Assembly (NCBI GenBank): GCA_021785655.1
Contig: JAJYET010000020.1
Coordinates: forward strand, 1-41,193
Length of the DNA: 41,193 nt
Direction of reading: 5' to 3'
DNA from: a bacterium
GTDB lineage: Bacteria; Chloroflexota; Dormibacteria; Aeolococcales; Bog-877
Positions 15,636-26,779 of the stretch are shown here, one piece after another (positions within the stretch are counted from its first letter, which is position 1; the number at the start of each line of letters is the position of its first letter). A model generated the notes under the pieces. It was given only the letters and a program-made list of their open reading frames with translations, was not told where the DNA came from and made no database searches. A program made the translations under genes and the position numbers.

Positions 15636-16636
15636 CAACTCTCCTCAGTCGACGGGGTGGGCCCCATCTTACGGCGCCGTCCACCCCCCGCCCGGGCCGG
15701 TGGCCGCGCCAGCTGGCCGGGCTGGGGCACCGAGTCGGCCGCGTTGAGCCATCCCAGGGTCACGAGAACCACCACCGCAACCCAGATGCCGGCGGCCAAG
15801 GCGAGATGCAGGTCCTGCAGGGCCTCTGGGGCACCGGTAGTGGCGACCAGGCCCCCAACGGCGATCTGGGCCACCAGGAGGATGGCGATCAGGTCGGCGG
15901 CTATCCGGGCTCCGGGGACCGGACGCCAGCGGCGGGCAGCCCGCATCGCCAGCAGAGCCAGCAGCACGGTGGCCACCAGCACCATCAGTCGGTGCGAGTA
16001 CTGAATGGTGATGAGCGGCGCCGGAACCCCGCGAGAGGCGGTGCAGAACGGCCAGGAGGGGCAGGCGTAGCTGGCCCCCCCGTCCACCACCAGAGAACCC
16101 GAGAGGAGCAGCACGAAGGTCACCCCCAGCGTCCACCAGCCCAGGGGGTGCAGGCGGCGGCCTCCGGCCGGGCGCAGCGCCACCAGGGAGGCGACCGCCG
16201 TGACCCAGGTGACGGCCAGCACCAGGAGTCCCATTAGAAGGTGCAGGGCCACGGTGACGGGGGCGTTGTGGGTCACCACGGTCACCGCGCCCAGCACGAT
16301 CTGGATGGCGATCACCACCACCGCCGCCAGGGCCGGGAACAGGACGGTGCGCTGGTGGCGGGCCCAGCGCCAGGCGGCCGCCGCGGTGAGCAGCACCAGC
16401 ATGGTGACCAGGGTCACCACGTAGCGGTGGGACTGCTCCATCAGGGCATGGAAGTGGTCGATGGGCCCCAGCTGGCCGTAGCAGAGCGGCCACCCGGGGC
16501 AGCCCATCCCGGACTCCGTCACCCTCACGGTGCTGCCAAGGATGATCAGGAAGTATGTGACCAGCGCGGTGGCCAGAGCCAGCGCGGGAAGTACCCGGCG
16601 GCGCCCCACGGGGGCCGCCGGACCGGGAGGGGTCAC
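15635..16636 (-). CDS. ctaA: Haem A synthase
   Basis: This 333-residue membrane enzyme of about eight helices oxidises the C8 methyl of haem O to make haem A for the oxidase encoded just upstream. It consists of two four-helix halves. The first has the extracytoplasmic loop STVRVTESGMGCPGWPLCYG (Cys pair and the conserved Glu), then EQSHRYVV with a haem-ligand His, and later THNAPVTVALHLLMG. The second half repeats the pattern with GGASYACPSWPFC, QYSHRLMV and LQDLHLALA. The GTG start overlaps the coxA stop (GTGA). The partner haem O synthase ctaB is not in the window. Confidence 0.93.
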   Translation of the reverse strand: MTPPGPAAPVGRRRVLPALALATALVTYFLIILGSTVRVTESGMGCPGWPLCYGQLGPIDHFHALMEQSHRYVVTLVTMLVLLTAAAAWRWARHQRTVLFPALAAVVVIAIQIVLGAVTVVTHNAPVTVALHLLMGLLVLAVTWVTAVASLVALRPAGGRRLHPLGWWTLGVTFVLLLSGSLVVDGGASYACPSWPFCTASRGVPAPLITIQYSHRLMVLVATVLLALLAMRAARRWRPVPGARIAADLIAILLVAQIAVGGLVATTGAPEALQDLHLALAAGIWVAVVVLVTLGWLNAADSVPQPGQLARPPARAGGGRRRKMGPTPSTEES

Positions 16637-18291
16637 GGCAGGACGGCGCCCGGTGGGTTGATCTCCTTGCCCGCCAGCCGCCAGTCCCGGAGGGGACGGT
16701 TACTCTCCACCTCAGGGATCTCGCCGTCGAAGTTGTGGGGCGGAGGGGGGGAGGTGGTGTACCACTCCAGGGTATTGCCCTCCCAGGGATCGTTGACCGC
16801 GGTCTTCGGGCCGTGGAGGGAGATGGTGGCGTTGTAAAGGAAGATCAGGATGGCCACGGCGATCACATAGGAGCCGATGGTCTCCAGGAGGTTGAGCGGC
16901 CCCCAGCCGGACGCCGCCGAGTAGGTGGCGATCCGGCGCGGCATGCCCATGATCCCGAGGAAGTGCATGGGCATGAAGGTGAGGTTGAAGCCGATCAGGA
17001 GCAGCCAGAAGTGCCACTTCCCCAGCTTCTCGTTGAGGTAGCGCCCGAACATCTTGGGCCACCAGTAGTAGAGGGCGGCGAAGAGGGCGAAGAGTGAGCC
17101 GCCCACGAGTACGTAGTGGATGTGGGCCACCACCCAGTAGGTGCCGTTGAGCTCGTAATCAATCCCCAGCGAGCTGAGGAAGACCCCGTCCAGCCCGCCG
17201 ATGAGGAACATGAGGAGGAACCCCACGGCGAAGAGCATCGCTGCGGTGTAGCGGATGGATCCGCCCCAGAGCGTGCCCAGCCAGTTGAAGATCTTGACCC
17301 CGGTGGGGACCGCGATCACCATCGTGGCGGCCATGAAGAAGATCTGAACCGGAAGTGGCAGACCCACGGTGAACATGTGGTGGGCGAAAACCATGAACCC
17401 CAGGACCCCGATCGCCGCCATCGACATGGCCATCGCCCGGTAGCCGAAGATCGGCTTGCGGGTGAACACGGGGAGTATCTCGGAGATCACCCCGAACCCG
17501 GGCAAGATCATGATGTACACCGCGGGGTGGGAGTAGAACCAGAAGATCAGCTGATAGAGGATCACGTTCCCGCCATGGCTGGGGTTGAAGAAGTTGGTCC
17601 CCAGCTGGCGGTCCAAGAGGACCATCGCCAGGGCCGCCGCCAGGAAGGGCGACGCCAGCAGCACCAGCGCGGAAGTCACCTCCATGGCCCAGACGAAGAG
17701 GGGCAGGCGGAACCAGGTCATGCCCGGAGCGCGCATCCGGTGGATGGTGACCAGGAAGTTGACCGCTCCCATCACCGAGGCGATCCCGACGATGTGCAGC
17801 CCCAGGATCCAGAGGTCCTGGCCCACCTGTGGGGAGTAGAGCTTCTCCGCCAGTGGCACGTACCCGGTCCACCCGTCGGCGGCGCTGCCACCGAAGAAGA
17901 AGCCGCTGTACATGACCAGTCCCCCGAGCGGGATCAGCCAATAGGCGAAGGCGTTGATCCGAGGGAAGGCCATGTCCTTGGCCCCCAGCATGAGGGGCAG
18001 CATGTAGTTACCGAAGGCGCTCCAGACCGGGACCACGAACAGGAAGATCATCGTGGTGCCGTGCATGGTGAACAGCTGGTTGTACTGGGATGCGGTCAGC
18101 AGGTCACCGTTGGGCTGCGCCAGCTGGGTGCGGATGAGGAGCGCCATCAGGCCACCCACCAGGAAGAAGAAGAAGGTGGTGTAGAGGTAGAGGAGCCCGA
18201 TCCGCTTGTGGTCGGTGGTAGTGATCCAGTCCCACACCCCCTGGTAGCGGCGGGAAGTGGGTTGGCTGAGCGGCAGGTCGATGGCGGCCAT
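16633..18291 (-). CDS. coxA: Cytochrome c oxidase subunit I, type A2 haem-copper oxidase
   Basis: This 552-residue, 12-helix subunit contains low-spin haem a and the a3-CuB oxygen-reduction site. The CuB region reads YSHPAVY at residues 253-259: H255 is a CuB ligand, Y259 the tyrosine cross-linked to it, and Ala replaces the Glu of HPEVY. The YS pair before the His defines A2-type oxidases. H304 and H305 (FAHHMFTVG) are the other CuB ligands. The haem ligands are in HIHYVLVGG and the early MHGTTM. It starts 16 bp after coxB and ends overlapping ctaA. Confidence 0.97.
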   Translation of the reverse strand: MAAIDLPLSQPTSRRYQGVWDWITTTDHKRIGLLYLYTTFFFFLVGGLMALLIRTQLAQPNGDLLTASQYNQLFTMHGTTMIFLFVVPVWSAFGNYMLPLMLGAKDMAFPRINAFAYWLIPLGGLVMYSGFFFGGSAADGWTGYVPLAEKLYSPQVGQDLWILGLHIVGIASVMGAVNFLVTIHRMRAPGMTWFRLPLFVWAMEVTSALVLLASPFLAAALAMVLLDRQLGTNFFNPSHGGNVILYQLIFWFYSHPAVYIMILPGFGVISEILPVFTRKPIFGYRAMAMSMAAIGVLGFMVFAHHMFTVGLPLPVQIFFMAATMVIAVPTGVKIFNWLGTLWGGSIRYTAAMLFAVGFLLMFLIGGLDGVFLSSLGIDYELNGTYWVVAHIHYVLVGGSLFALFAALYYWWPKMFGRYLNEKLGKWHFWLLLIGFNLTFMPMHFLGIMGMPRRIATYSAASGWGPLNLLETIGSYVIAVAILIFLYNATISLHGPKTAVNDPWEGNTLEWYTTSPPPPHNFDGEIPEVESNRPLRDWRLAGKEINPPGAVLP

Positions 18292-18307
18292 GGTTACCTC
18301 GACTTCC

Positions 18308-19060
18308 TCAAGCCGGTGCCGCCGGCAGATGCTGCAGGTAGCTCTGGTACTGGGACATGGAGACCACCTTCACGGTGATCAGCATCTGGTCGTGGCCCAG
18401 CCCGCAGAACTCGTAGCACTGGCCGCCGAACGTTCCCGTCCGATTGGCCTCGATGAAGGCGTGGTTGACGATCCCGGGCAGGGCATCGATCTTGGCCCCC
18501 AGATTGGGCACCCAGAAGCCGTGGATCACGTCGAGGGACTCGGTGGAGAGTTCGATCGGGGTGTTGACGGGGATCTCCAGGGTCCGCAGCGAACTCTTCC
18601 CCCCGGGGTAGTCGAAGGTCCAGTAGAACTGCCTGCCGATCACCCGGATGTGAATCTCCTGGCGGGCGGCAGCGCTGGCCGGGCTGGGGCCGTGGCGGAG
18701 GTAACCCACGTTGACCACGTTGAGAACAAAAAGGGCGGCCAGGAGCACCAGTGGCCCGATCGTCCAAGCCAGTTCCAGGCGGTTGTGTCCGTGGATCTGG
18801 CGGGGCATCTCATCGGGGTCCCGGCGGCGGAAGCGGATGGCGGCGTACAGGATGGCTCCCCCGACCCCGATCAGGATCACGCTGGCGCAGGCCACGAAGA
18901 CCCAGAAGAGCATGTCGATGGTGTCCACCGGGGGGCCGCCGCCGTTGAGGAAATTGGTGTTGCCGGCCAGGACGGGGAGGGGAGCGGCCACCACCGCCAG
19001 GGCCGCCACCCCGAGAGCAATAGCCGCCTTGCCCAGCCGGACGGCACAAACCAAGCTCAA
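18308..19060 (-). CDS. coxB: Cytochrome c oxidase subunit II
   Basis: This 250-residue subunit carries the CuA centre that receives electrons from cytochrome c. After a signal-like helix (GKAAIALGVAALAVVAAPLPVLA) come two membrane hairpin helices (about 45-68 and 90-113) and the cupredoxin domain: RVIGRQFYWTFDYPGG, HGFWVPNLG, and the CuA motif with C215, C219, H223 and M226 (CYEFCGLGHDQM). There is no fused cytochrome c domain, so it is aa3 rather than caa3. I chose TTG 19060 because AGGAGG lies 5 nt upstream; the frame is open further but that part is not protein-like. It is the first gene of the oxidase operon. Confidence 0.94.
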   Translation of the reverse strand: MSLVCAVRLGKAAIALGVAALAVVAAPLPVLAGNTNFLNGGGPPVDTIDMLFWVFVACASVILIGVGGAILYAAIRFRRRDPDEMPRQIHGHNRLELAWTIGPLVLLAALFVLNVVNVGYLRHGPSPASAAARQEIHIRVIGRQFYWTFDYPGGKSSLRTLEIPVNTPIELSTESLDVIHGFWVPNLGAKIDALPGIVNHAFIEANRTGTFGGQCYEFCGLGHDQMLITVKVVSMSQYQSYLQHLPAAPA

Positions 19061-19125
19061 CCTCTCCTCCTGCCGGCACCTCGCAGCGGCGGCCCAGCCC
19101 GGGCGGCGACCGCCGATAGGCAGGC

Positions 19126-19155
19126 AGTATGCCCGCCGTCTGATCTCACTGTCAA
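19126..19155 (-). promoter_or_regulatory. Promoter of the oxidase operon
   Basis: On the minus strand TTGACA (19150-19155) and CATACT (19126-19131) are separated by 18 bp. This would give a leader of about 60 nt before the coxB TTG. It is one of only two near-consensus -35/-10 pairs noted in the window. Confidence 0.65.
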
Positions 19156-19247
19156 ACCGCGGCACCCGGCCCGGGGATGCCGGGACCGAGCCGGCCGGGC
19201 CTTAAGATTGGGGTCTGGAGCCGGCAGCCGACCGCGGGGGAGATCGC

Positions 19248-21911
<2,664 letters not shown>

Positions 21912-21917
21912 CGGCCC

Positions 21918-22958
21918 TTGCAGCTCCACCAGGCGTCGCCCGCGCGCCGGGTCCTCATCGGGCAGGGCGCCCTCCAGGAGCTGGCCGCCGAGGTCTCACG
22001 TGGTGGAGGCGGCCGCGTGGTGCTGGTCGCTTCAGCCACCCTCAGAGCCAAGACCACCTTGGTGGATCAGGTGGTGGCAGAGCTCGAGGGCCACCACCTG
22101 GCCACCTTCAGCGAGGTCGGTGAGCACACACCGCTCTCGGCCGTCGCCCAGCTCCAGGATCTTCTGGAGCAGACCGCCGCGGACTGCGTGGTCAGCTTCG
22201 GCGGAGGCAGCGTCATCGACGGGGTGAAGGCTGCCATCCACCAGCGGGGAGTAGATGGGATACTCCACGTGGCTGTACCCACCACCCTCTCCGGCGCGGA
22301 GTTCACCCCCACCGCCGGTGTCACCGAGGACGAGACCCGACTCAAGCGGGGGCTGCGGGACCCGGCGGCGGCCCCGGCGATCGTGCTCTTGGACCCTCAG
22401 GTTACCCTGTCCACCCCAGAGAGGCTCTGGCTCTCCTCGGGGATCCGGGCACTCGACCACGCGGTGGAGACGCAGTGGGCACCGGAGAGCGATCCGCTGG
22501 CGGGGCTGCTGGTTCGCGCGGCCATCCCCAAGCTTCTTTCAGCCCTGCCCAGCTGCCGGAGGGATCCCGACTACCTGGTGGCGAGGCGCGAGGCGCAGCT
22601 GGGTGCCTGGTGGGCGGCGACGGGATTGGCGGGGTCCACGATGGGCCCGAGCCACCAGCTGGGGCGGCTGCTGGGAGCAACTTTCCAGGTCCCCCACGGA
22701 ATCACCTCCTGCGTCTTCCTGCCCGCGACCCTCGCATGGCAGCTGGATCGTGACCGCTCCCTTGTGGACCTCCTGTGCGAGCCTTTTTCGGTGCGGTCTC
22801 CGGAGGAGGTGGTAGCCGCCTGCCGCCGGTTCATCACCGGACTCGGACTGCCGACCGACCTGGCCGGAGCCGGGCTGGACCCAGGGGCCGTGGCGCGCTT
22901 CCTTCAGATGGCCCCGCCGGAGTGGCATCCAATCGTGGAGCGCGCCGGCCGGGGCTGA
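21918..22958 (+). CDS. Iron-containing alcohol dehydrogenase family, maleylacetate-reductase-like
   Basis: This 346-residue NAD(P)-dependent enzyme has an N-terminal Rossmann-like domain with FGGGSVIDGVKA and VPTTLSGAEFTPTAG, and a helical metal-binding domain with GIRALDHAVE and GPSHQLGRLLGATFQVPHGITSCVFLP. The length and the ALDHAVE and GATFQVPHG elements suit maleylacetate reductases and related short Fe-ADH proteins. The substrate is not certain, and no aromatic-degradation genes are nearby. The TTG start lies 6 bp after acnA, so the genes are probably co-transcribed. Its stop forms one arm of a small inverted repeat with the convergent gene's stop. Confidence 0.85.
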   Translation: MQLHQASPARRVLIGQGALQELAAEVSRGGGGRVVLVASATLRAKTTLVDQVVAELEGHHLATFSEVGEHTPLSAVAQLQDLLEQTAADCVVSFGGGSVIDGVKAAIHQRGVDGILHVAVPTTLSGAEFTPTAGVTEDETRLKRGLRDPAAAPAIVLLDPQVTLSTPERLWLSSGIRALDHAVETQWAPESDPLAGLLVRAAIPKLLSALPSCRRDPDYLVARREAQLGAWWAATGLAGSTMGPSHQLGRLLGATFQVPHGITSCVFLPATLAWQLDRDRSLVDLLCEPFSVRSPEEVVAACRRFITGLGLPTDLAGAGLDPGAVARFLQMAPPEWHPIVERAGRG

Positions 22959-22966
22959 CCTTCAGG

Positions 22967-23860
22967 TCAAACCGCTCCCGCAGGGGCCCGCGCCCGCGGG
23001 GGCCGGGGGCGAGACACCCGGGTCGAGAAGGCGGATCCAAGGAGGATCAGGGCGAAGCCGGCGCCCATCCCCAGCCGGAAGGGCTCGCCCAGGACCCACA
23101 CTCCAAGGATCACCGCCACCGCCGGATTGAGGTAGGTGACCACGGTGGCGCGCACCGCCCCCACCTCGGCGATCAGGGCGAACATGGCCAGGAACGCCAG
23201 GGCCGTGCACACCACTCCCAGGGTCAGGATGGCGGCCAGGGGCCCCGCGGCCGGTATCCGAGTTGGGTGGAGGGCGACGAAGAAGGGTAGGTAGAGGATG
23301 GCGCAGGCCGCCAGGGAGGTGGCCACCACCTGCAGGCTCGGGAGATCGGCCAGGCGTCGGGAGATGATCTGAGGGCCCGTGGCGTAGCACACCACCACCA
23401 CGGCCATCTCCGCTCCCGAGGCGGCCGTGAGCCCCCCGAGGTCCGATCCCAGGACCAGCGCCACTCCCAGAACACCCACGAGCAGACCCGCCAACTGGGG
23501 GGGACCGAGGTGGTCCCGCCGCGCTCCGCGAAGGGAGATCGCCGCCCCGACCAAAGGGACCGCCGCCACCAGGAGGCCGGAGAGAGAGCTGGTGATGCGC
23601 TGCTCGGCGGTGGAGAGCATCAGCCAGGGCACGGCGATCTCGATCGCCGTGTATGTCAGCACCCACCTCCAGCGCCGCAGCACCGCCAACATCTGGCCCC
23701 TGGAGAGCGCCACCGGCAACAGCAGCAGGGCCCCGATGGCGGTGCGGGCGAAGACCAGGGTGGCGGGGCTCACGGCCTCGACGGAGACCCGGATCAGGAG
23801 ATAGGGAATGCCCCAGAGGATCCCCAGGGCCGCGAACAGCAGCACTCCTCGCCTGGTCAC
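22967..23860 (-). CDS. EamA/DMT-family transporter
   Basis: This protein of about 297 residues has ten hydrophobic helices in two EamA halves. The first begins GVLLFAALGILWGIPYLLIRVSVEAVSPATLVFARTAIG and the second has YLNPAVAVILGVWVLGEP, a typical late-helix motif. These are drug/metabolite exporters of the inner membrane; the substrate is unknown. GTG 23860, with GGGGAG 6 nt upstream, gives the best start (MTRRGVLLFAALG); ATG 23884 is possible. It is convergent with the alcohol dehydrogenase gene, with 8 bp between stops. Confidence 0.9.
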   Translation of the reverse strand: MTRRGVLLFAALGILWGIPYLLIRVSVEAVSPATLVFARTAIGALLLLPVALSRGQMLAVLRRWRWVLTYTAIEIAVPWLMLSTAEQRITSSLSGLLVAAVPLVGAAISLRGARRDHLGPPQLAGLLVGVLGVALVLGSDLGGLTAASGAEMAVVVVCYATGPQIISRRLADLPSLQVVATSLAACAILYLPFFVALHPTRIPAAGPLAAILTLGVVCTALAFLAMFALIAEVGAVRATVVTYLNPAVAVILGVWVLGEPFRLGMGAGFALILLGSAFSTRVSRPRPPRARAPAGAV

Positions 23861-24324
23861 TTGGCACTCCCCATCGACTGGCAAGCTCCGTCCTGGGACC
23901 GAGGCTGCCGGGGCCGGATGCGGTCCCGCCTGAGTCGCCCTCCCGCGCGATCATAGCAACCACGAACTGATGTGCGGTCCTTCCGAAAGCGCCGGCCGCG
24001 GGGGTCACCCTGCCCGCAGCTTGGTTGCGGCTCCACGGCCGCCAACCTCCGGACAGGAAGGCCATAGCTCAGGTGCGCTGATGAGGGCATAAGCCAACGT
24101 TCGCAGAAGAGCGCGGCTCGATCTAGACCGATCCGGACAGGCGGCCGGTCCTGTCCGAATGCGTCCTGTAGCGGTTCGAGGGAGGGCCCGCGAAGCCCGA
24201 CCTCGGACCCCGATCGGCGGGGAGAGCCGGCCCCAACCTCCGCAGGCCGGTGGGGCCACGGCCACCAGGTGGGAGCAGCGACGAAGGCCATGCGCCGAGC
24301 GGCCACGACTGGGCCACCTGCCCG
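23861..24324. other. Non-coding stretch between transporter and tRNA-Arg
   Basis: About 460 bp with no convincing gene on either strand. It holds a repeated TCCGGACAGG (24048-24057 and 24132-24141) and an inverted repeat (listed separately). Frames reading through tRNA-Arg on the plus strand are artefacts. Confidence 0.6.
24134..24157. repeat. Inverted repeat, 8-bp arms
   Basis: CGGACAGG and CCTGTCCG flank an 8-nt spacer. A direct copy of the left arm extended to TCCGGACAGG occurs 84 bp upstream at 24048. There is no T-run, so an operator is as likely as a terminator. Confidence 0.5.
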
Positions 24325-24396
<72 letters not shown>

Positions 24397-24443
24397 GGCA
24401 AGTCGCCTTCGCCCACCGTACGGAGGGCGGCTAGGGGATAAGC

Positions 24444-24761
24444 CTACTCGTCCTCGTCACCAATGGTGAACATCAGGCCGTCCTGGACGTCGTACAGCGC
24501 GTCCATCCACTCGGCGATGGTTACGTCCTCCGGGCGCAGCCGGGCCACCTGGTGGTTCTCCCGGGCGAGCAGCCGACGGCACTGGGCCCTGAGGGGCGAG
24601 GGCACCACCAACTCGTCGGCGATGTTGAGCTGCTCCAGCTCGTTGAGCAGCCGGTCGATGAACAGGATCTTGTTGCGGCGGGCGTCTCTCTCCCGCCGGC
24701 TCAGTTGGTCGACCTCGTAGAGCTTGGATATCTCCTTGGAGGTCTCAGCGATGGTGGGCAA
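24444..24761 (-). CDS. Hypothetical acidic helical protein
   Basis: Not recognised. The 105-residue product is mostly charged helix (TSKEISKLYEVDQLSRRERD, then RNKILFIDRLLNELEQLNIADELV), with a C-terminal part WMDALYDVQDGLMFTIGDEDE and no membrane segment. It is probably cytoplasmic. The TTG start at 24761 has GGGGAG 5 nt upstream, which supports it. It stands alone just before tRNA-Arg on the same strand. Confidence 0.65.
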   Translation of the reverse strand: MPTIAETSKEISKLYEVDQLSRRERDARRNKILFIDRLLNELEQLNIADELVVPSPLRAQCRRLLARENHQVARLRPEDVTIAEWMDALYDVQDGLMFTIGDEDE

Positions 24762-24891
24762 GCGTTCTCCCCGCGATGAATTCAGCTGTCAGTGGCTGCG
24801 GCCGAGGGCCGGCTTCCGCCTCACTTGGGGGCATCGTAGATGGCAGGCGGGGCGCCGTCAAGGGCGACCGGCCGCGATCTACCGAGAGGCG

Positions 24892-25827
24892 TCAGCAGGC
24901 GTAGTCCGAGTCGTACGGCTTGGAGAACCACTGGGTGAGCTGGACCGATCCGCCGGTGAAGGAGGTCTGCTGGCAGTTGGAGATCGCTGCCGAGAGCTTC
25001 CGCGCTCCGGGGATCCAGTCCGGAAGCCCGAAGAGGGAGGTGTTCACGGTGTAGGTTGAGCCCCCGGTGACCTGGCCCCACTGGTAGGAGGTGGAGTAGA
25101 TGCCCACCTGGGCGCCTTCCGCCGTCAGGGCGGCCACCATCCCCTGGAGGTCGGCGACGTTCATCGCCAGCCCGGAGCTGCCCGACTGCCAGCTGTTGGC
25201 GGTCTCGACGTCCAGCCACCAGGGATAGGCCGAGGGCGAGCTCGGCACTGGGGCCGTGGTCTCCTGTCCGTTTATGCCGTTCGCCGCGCTCGCGAGCCAA
25301 CTGGCGTCCTGGGCAGCCTTGTTGTACCCGTACTGCCAGGCGCAGGCCGGGGAGTCCGCGCCCACCAGGGGCGAGCCGGACACCGCGCATTGCCCGTACG
25401 GGTCCCCCTTCGTGCTGCTGGTCGGCCAGTCGGAGACACCGCTTCCCGGATCGGCAGTGTTTACGTAGAGGCTGGCCTCGGGCTGCGAGGCCTTGCCGCT
25501 GGAGTCGGCCACCGCCCAGTACAGCTCACTCTGGGTGTAACTGGGGTAACTGCTCGAGGGTCCGAGGCAGGGGTTCAGGGTGTTGGCCAGGCCGTCGTTC
25601 ACTCCCACGATCCCGAACGCCTGCCCCGAGGGAAGGCTCCCGCCGCACTGGGGATAGGAGACGTCGTGGCCGGTGGTGCTCGAGCTCCCGCCGCCCCCTC
25701 CCCCACCGTGGCTCGGCCGGGCCGCCAGCGCGGGCGAGGCAGTGAGGATAGCGAGGGCCGCCGCCAGCGCGCCTCCCCAGCCGAGAACCCTGGGCAACCT
25801 GTGCGAGGCCGTGCGGACAAGAATCAT
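24892..25827 (-). CDS. Exported glycoside-hydrolase-like (GH25-type TIM barrel) protein
   Basis: This 311-residue protein has a Sec signal peptide (hydrophobic run VLGWGGALAAALAILTASPALA, cleavage probably after ALA). A Gly/Ser linker precedes the barrel domain, which starts DVSYPQCGG, then AFGIVGVNDGLANTLNPCL. WWLDVETANSW supplies the D-x-E typical of GH25 lysozymes and of actinobacterial relatives that begin with D-[IV]-S-[YW]-PQCG. It may cleave or bind cell-wall glycans outside the cell; activity is inferred only. Several Cys (for example NCQQ and the C-terminal YAC) may form disulphides. ATG 25827 has AGGAG 5 nt upstream; the frame is open slightly further. Confidence 0.75.
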   Translation of the reverse strand: MILVRTASHRLPRVLGWGGALAAALAILTASPALAARPSHGGGGGGGSSSTTGHDVSYPQCGGSLPSGQAFGIVGVNDGLANTLNPCLGPSSSYPSYTQSELYWAVADSSGKASQPEASLYVNTADPGSGVSDWPTSSTKGDPYGQCAVSGSPLVGADSPACAWQYGYNKAAQDASWLASAANGINGQETTAPVPSSPSAYPWWLDVETANSWQSGSSGLAMNVADLQGMVAALTAEGAQVGIYSTSYQWGQVTGGSTYTVNTSLFGLPDWIPGARKLSAAISNCQQTSFTGGSVQLTQWFSKPYDSDYAC

Positions 25828-25885
25828 CGTTGCTCCTGAGCCGGGGCGAGCGGGCTGCAATCAATTAACCTGTGCCGCCGCCCAA

Positions 25886-26614
25886 CTACCCGGCGACGGG
25901 CTGAATCCCAGCAACTGGGGGCGGGGAGGCATCCGGCGCTCGGGCCATCGCGCGGAGGTCCGGCCACAGGCATGCGAGGGCTTGGTCCACCTCCATCTCC
26001 ACCAGCTTTGAGGTGATCCCCCCTGCTCTGAGGCGCTCAATGAGGGCCAGGATGTCGCTCTCGCCGTGCGACCTGAGGAAAGCCTCGGTCCTGGCACCGT
26101 GGGGCCAGAAGCGTGCGATCAGGGTGCCGAAGACACCCAGCTCGTCTGGCCGAGGCCCGACCCGCTCCACAGGCGGGCGCGCGGCTTCGCGCGGCGAGAG
26201 CCGCCCGAAGTCGTGACAACCCGCCCAGAATGGGTCGGCGCCGGCGTAGCGCACGGCGGACACGGGACCCAGCCGGATCGCTGCCGAACATTGCAGGCAG
26301 GGCTCCAGGGTGGTCGTGAGCACCAGTTCGCGCGCCTGACCAAAGCGGAGTCGAGCCAGCACATTGACCTCGGCGTGAGCCAGGGCGGACCCGAAGATCT
26401 CCCCGCGCGGACCATCGCGGTCGGCAACCCGGTTGCGGGACGCGTGGACCACCGTTCCAGCCCCATCGGTGGCGCACGCCCCCACCGCGATGTTGCCGCT
26501 GCGGAACGCCTCCCAGGCCTGCCGGAAAGCCGCCTGCCAGGCCTCCTCCAGCCCCGACCAGAGAGCTTCGGCCGATGCTTTAGGGTCCGCCCCCTCGCCG
26601 CTGCCTGATGTCAC
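25886..26614 (-). CDS. Cytidine/deoxycytidylate deaminase-fold protein
   Basis: This protein of about 242 residues contains the zinc deaminase signature: AHAEVNVLARL (H-A-E) and TTLEPCLQCSAAIRLG (PCxxC). The deaminase domain covers about residues 25-135 and is followed by some 100 further residues without a recognised domain. The order HAE...PCxxC with SAVRYAGADPFW resembles guanine/cytosine/tRNA-adenosine deaminase-like enzymes; the substrate is unknown. I chose GTG 26614 since TACCGT lies 7 nt upstream (leaderless pattern) and the upstream extension in frame is low-complexity. NagZ-like gene lies upstream on the same strand. Confidence 0.75.
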   Translation of the reverse strand: MTSGSGEGADPKASAEALWSGLEEAWQAAFRQAWEAFRSGNIAVGACATDGAGTVVHASRNRVADRDGPRGEIFGSALAHAEVNVLARLRFGQARELVLTTTLEPCLQCSAAIRLGPVSAVRYAGADPFWAGCHDFGRLSPREAARPPVERVGPRPDELGVFGTLIARFWPHGARTEAFLRSHGESDILALIERLRAGGITSKLVEMEVDQALACLWPDLRAMARAPDASPPPVAGIQPVAG

Positions 26615-26621
26615 CGGCGGA

Positions 26622-26627
26622 ACGGTA
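26622..26627 (-). promoter_or_regulatory. Putative -10 element for leaderless deaminase gene
   Basis: TACCGT on the minus strand lies 7 nt before the GTG at 26614. It is a weaker match than others in the set. Confidence 0.3.
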
Positions 26628-26779
26628 CCAGCACCGGTCGGGTGGCCGCGAGAGGGCAGCTGGCGGTGAGCCAGTTTGCGCCGCGCCGGTCTGGGTGGAG
26701 CATCGGGTGTGCTCCACAAGTTGGTGAGATTCCCCGCCCAACGTCCCGTCGGGTCGCCGAGGTGGTGCGCCCGGGTCCC

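Noticed and set aside
17116-18378. 420-codon plus-strand frame opposite coxA, rich in His, Asp and Glu
   Set aside because: Mirror of the coxA codon pattern; no domain.
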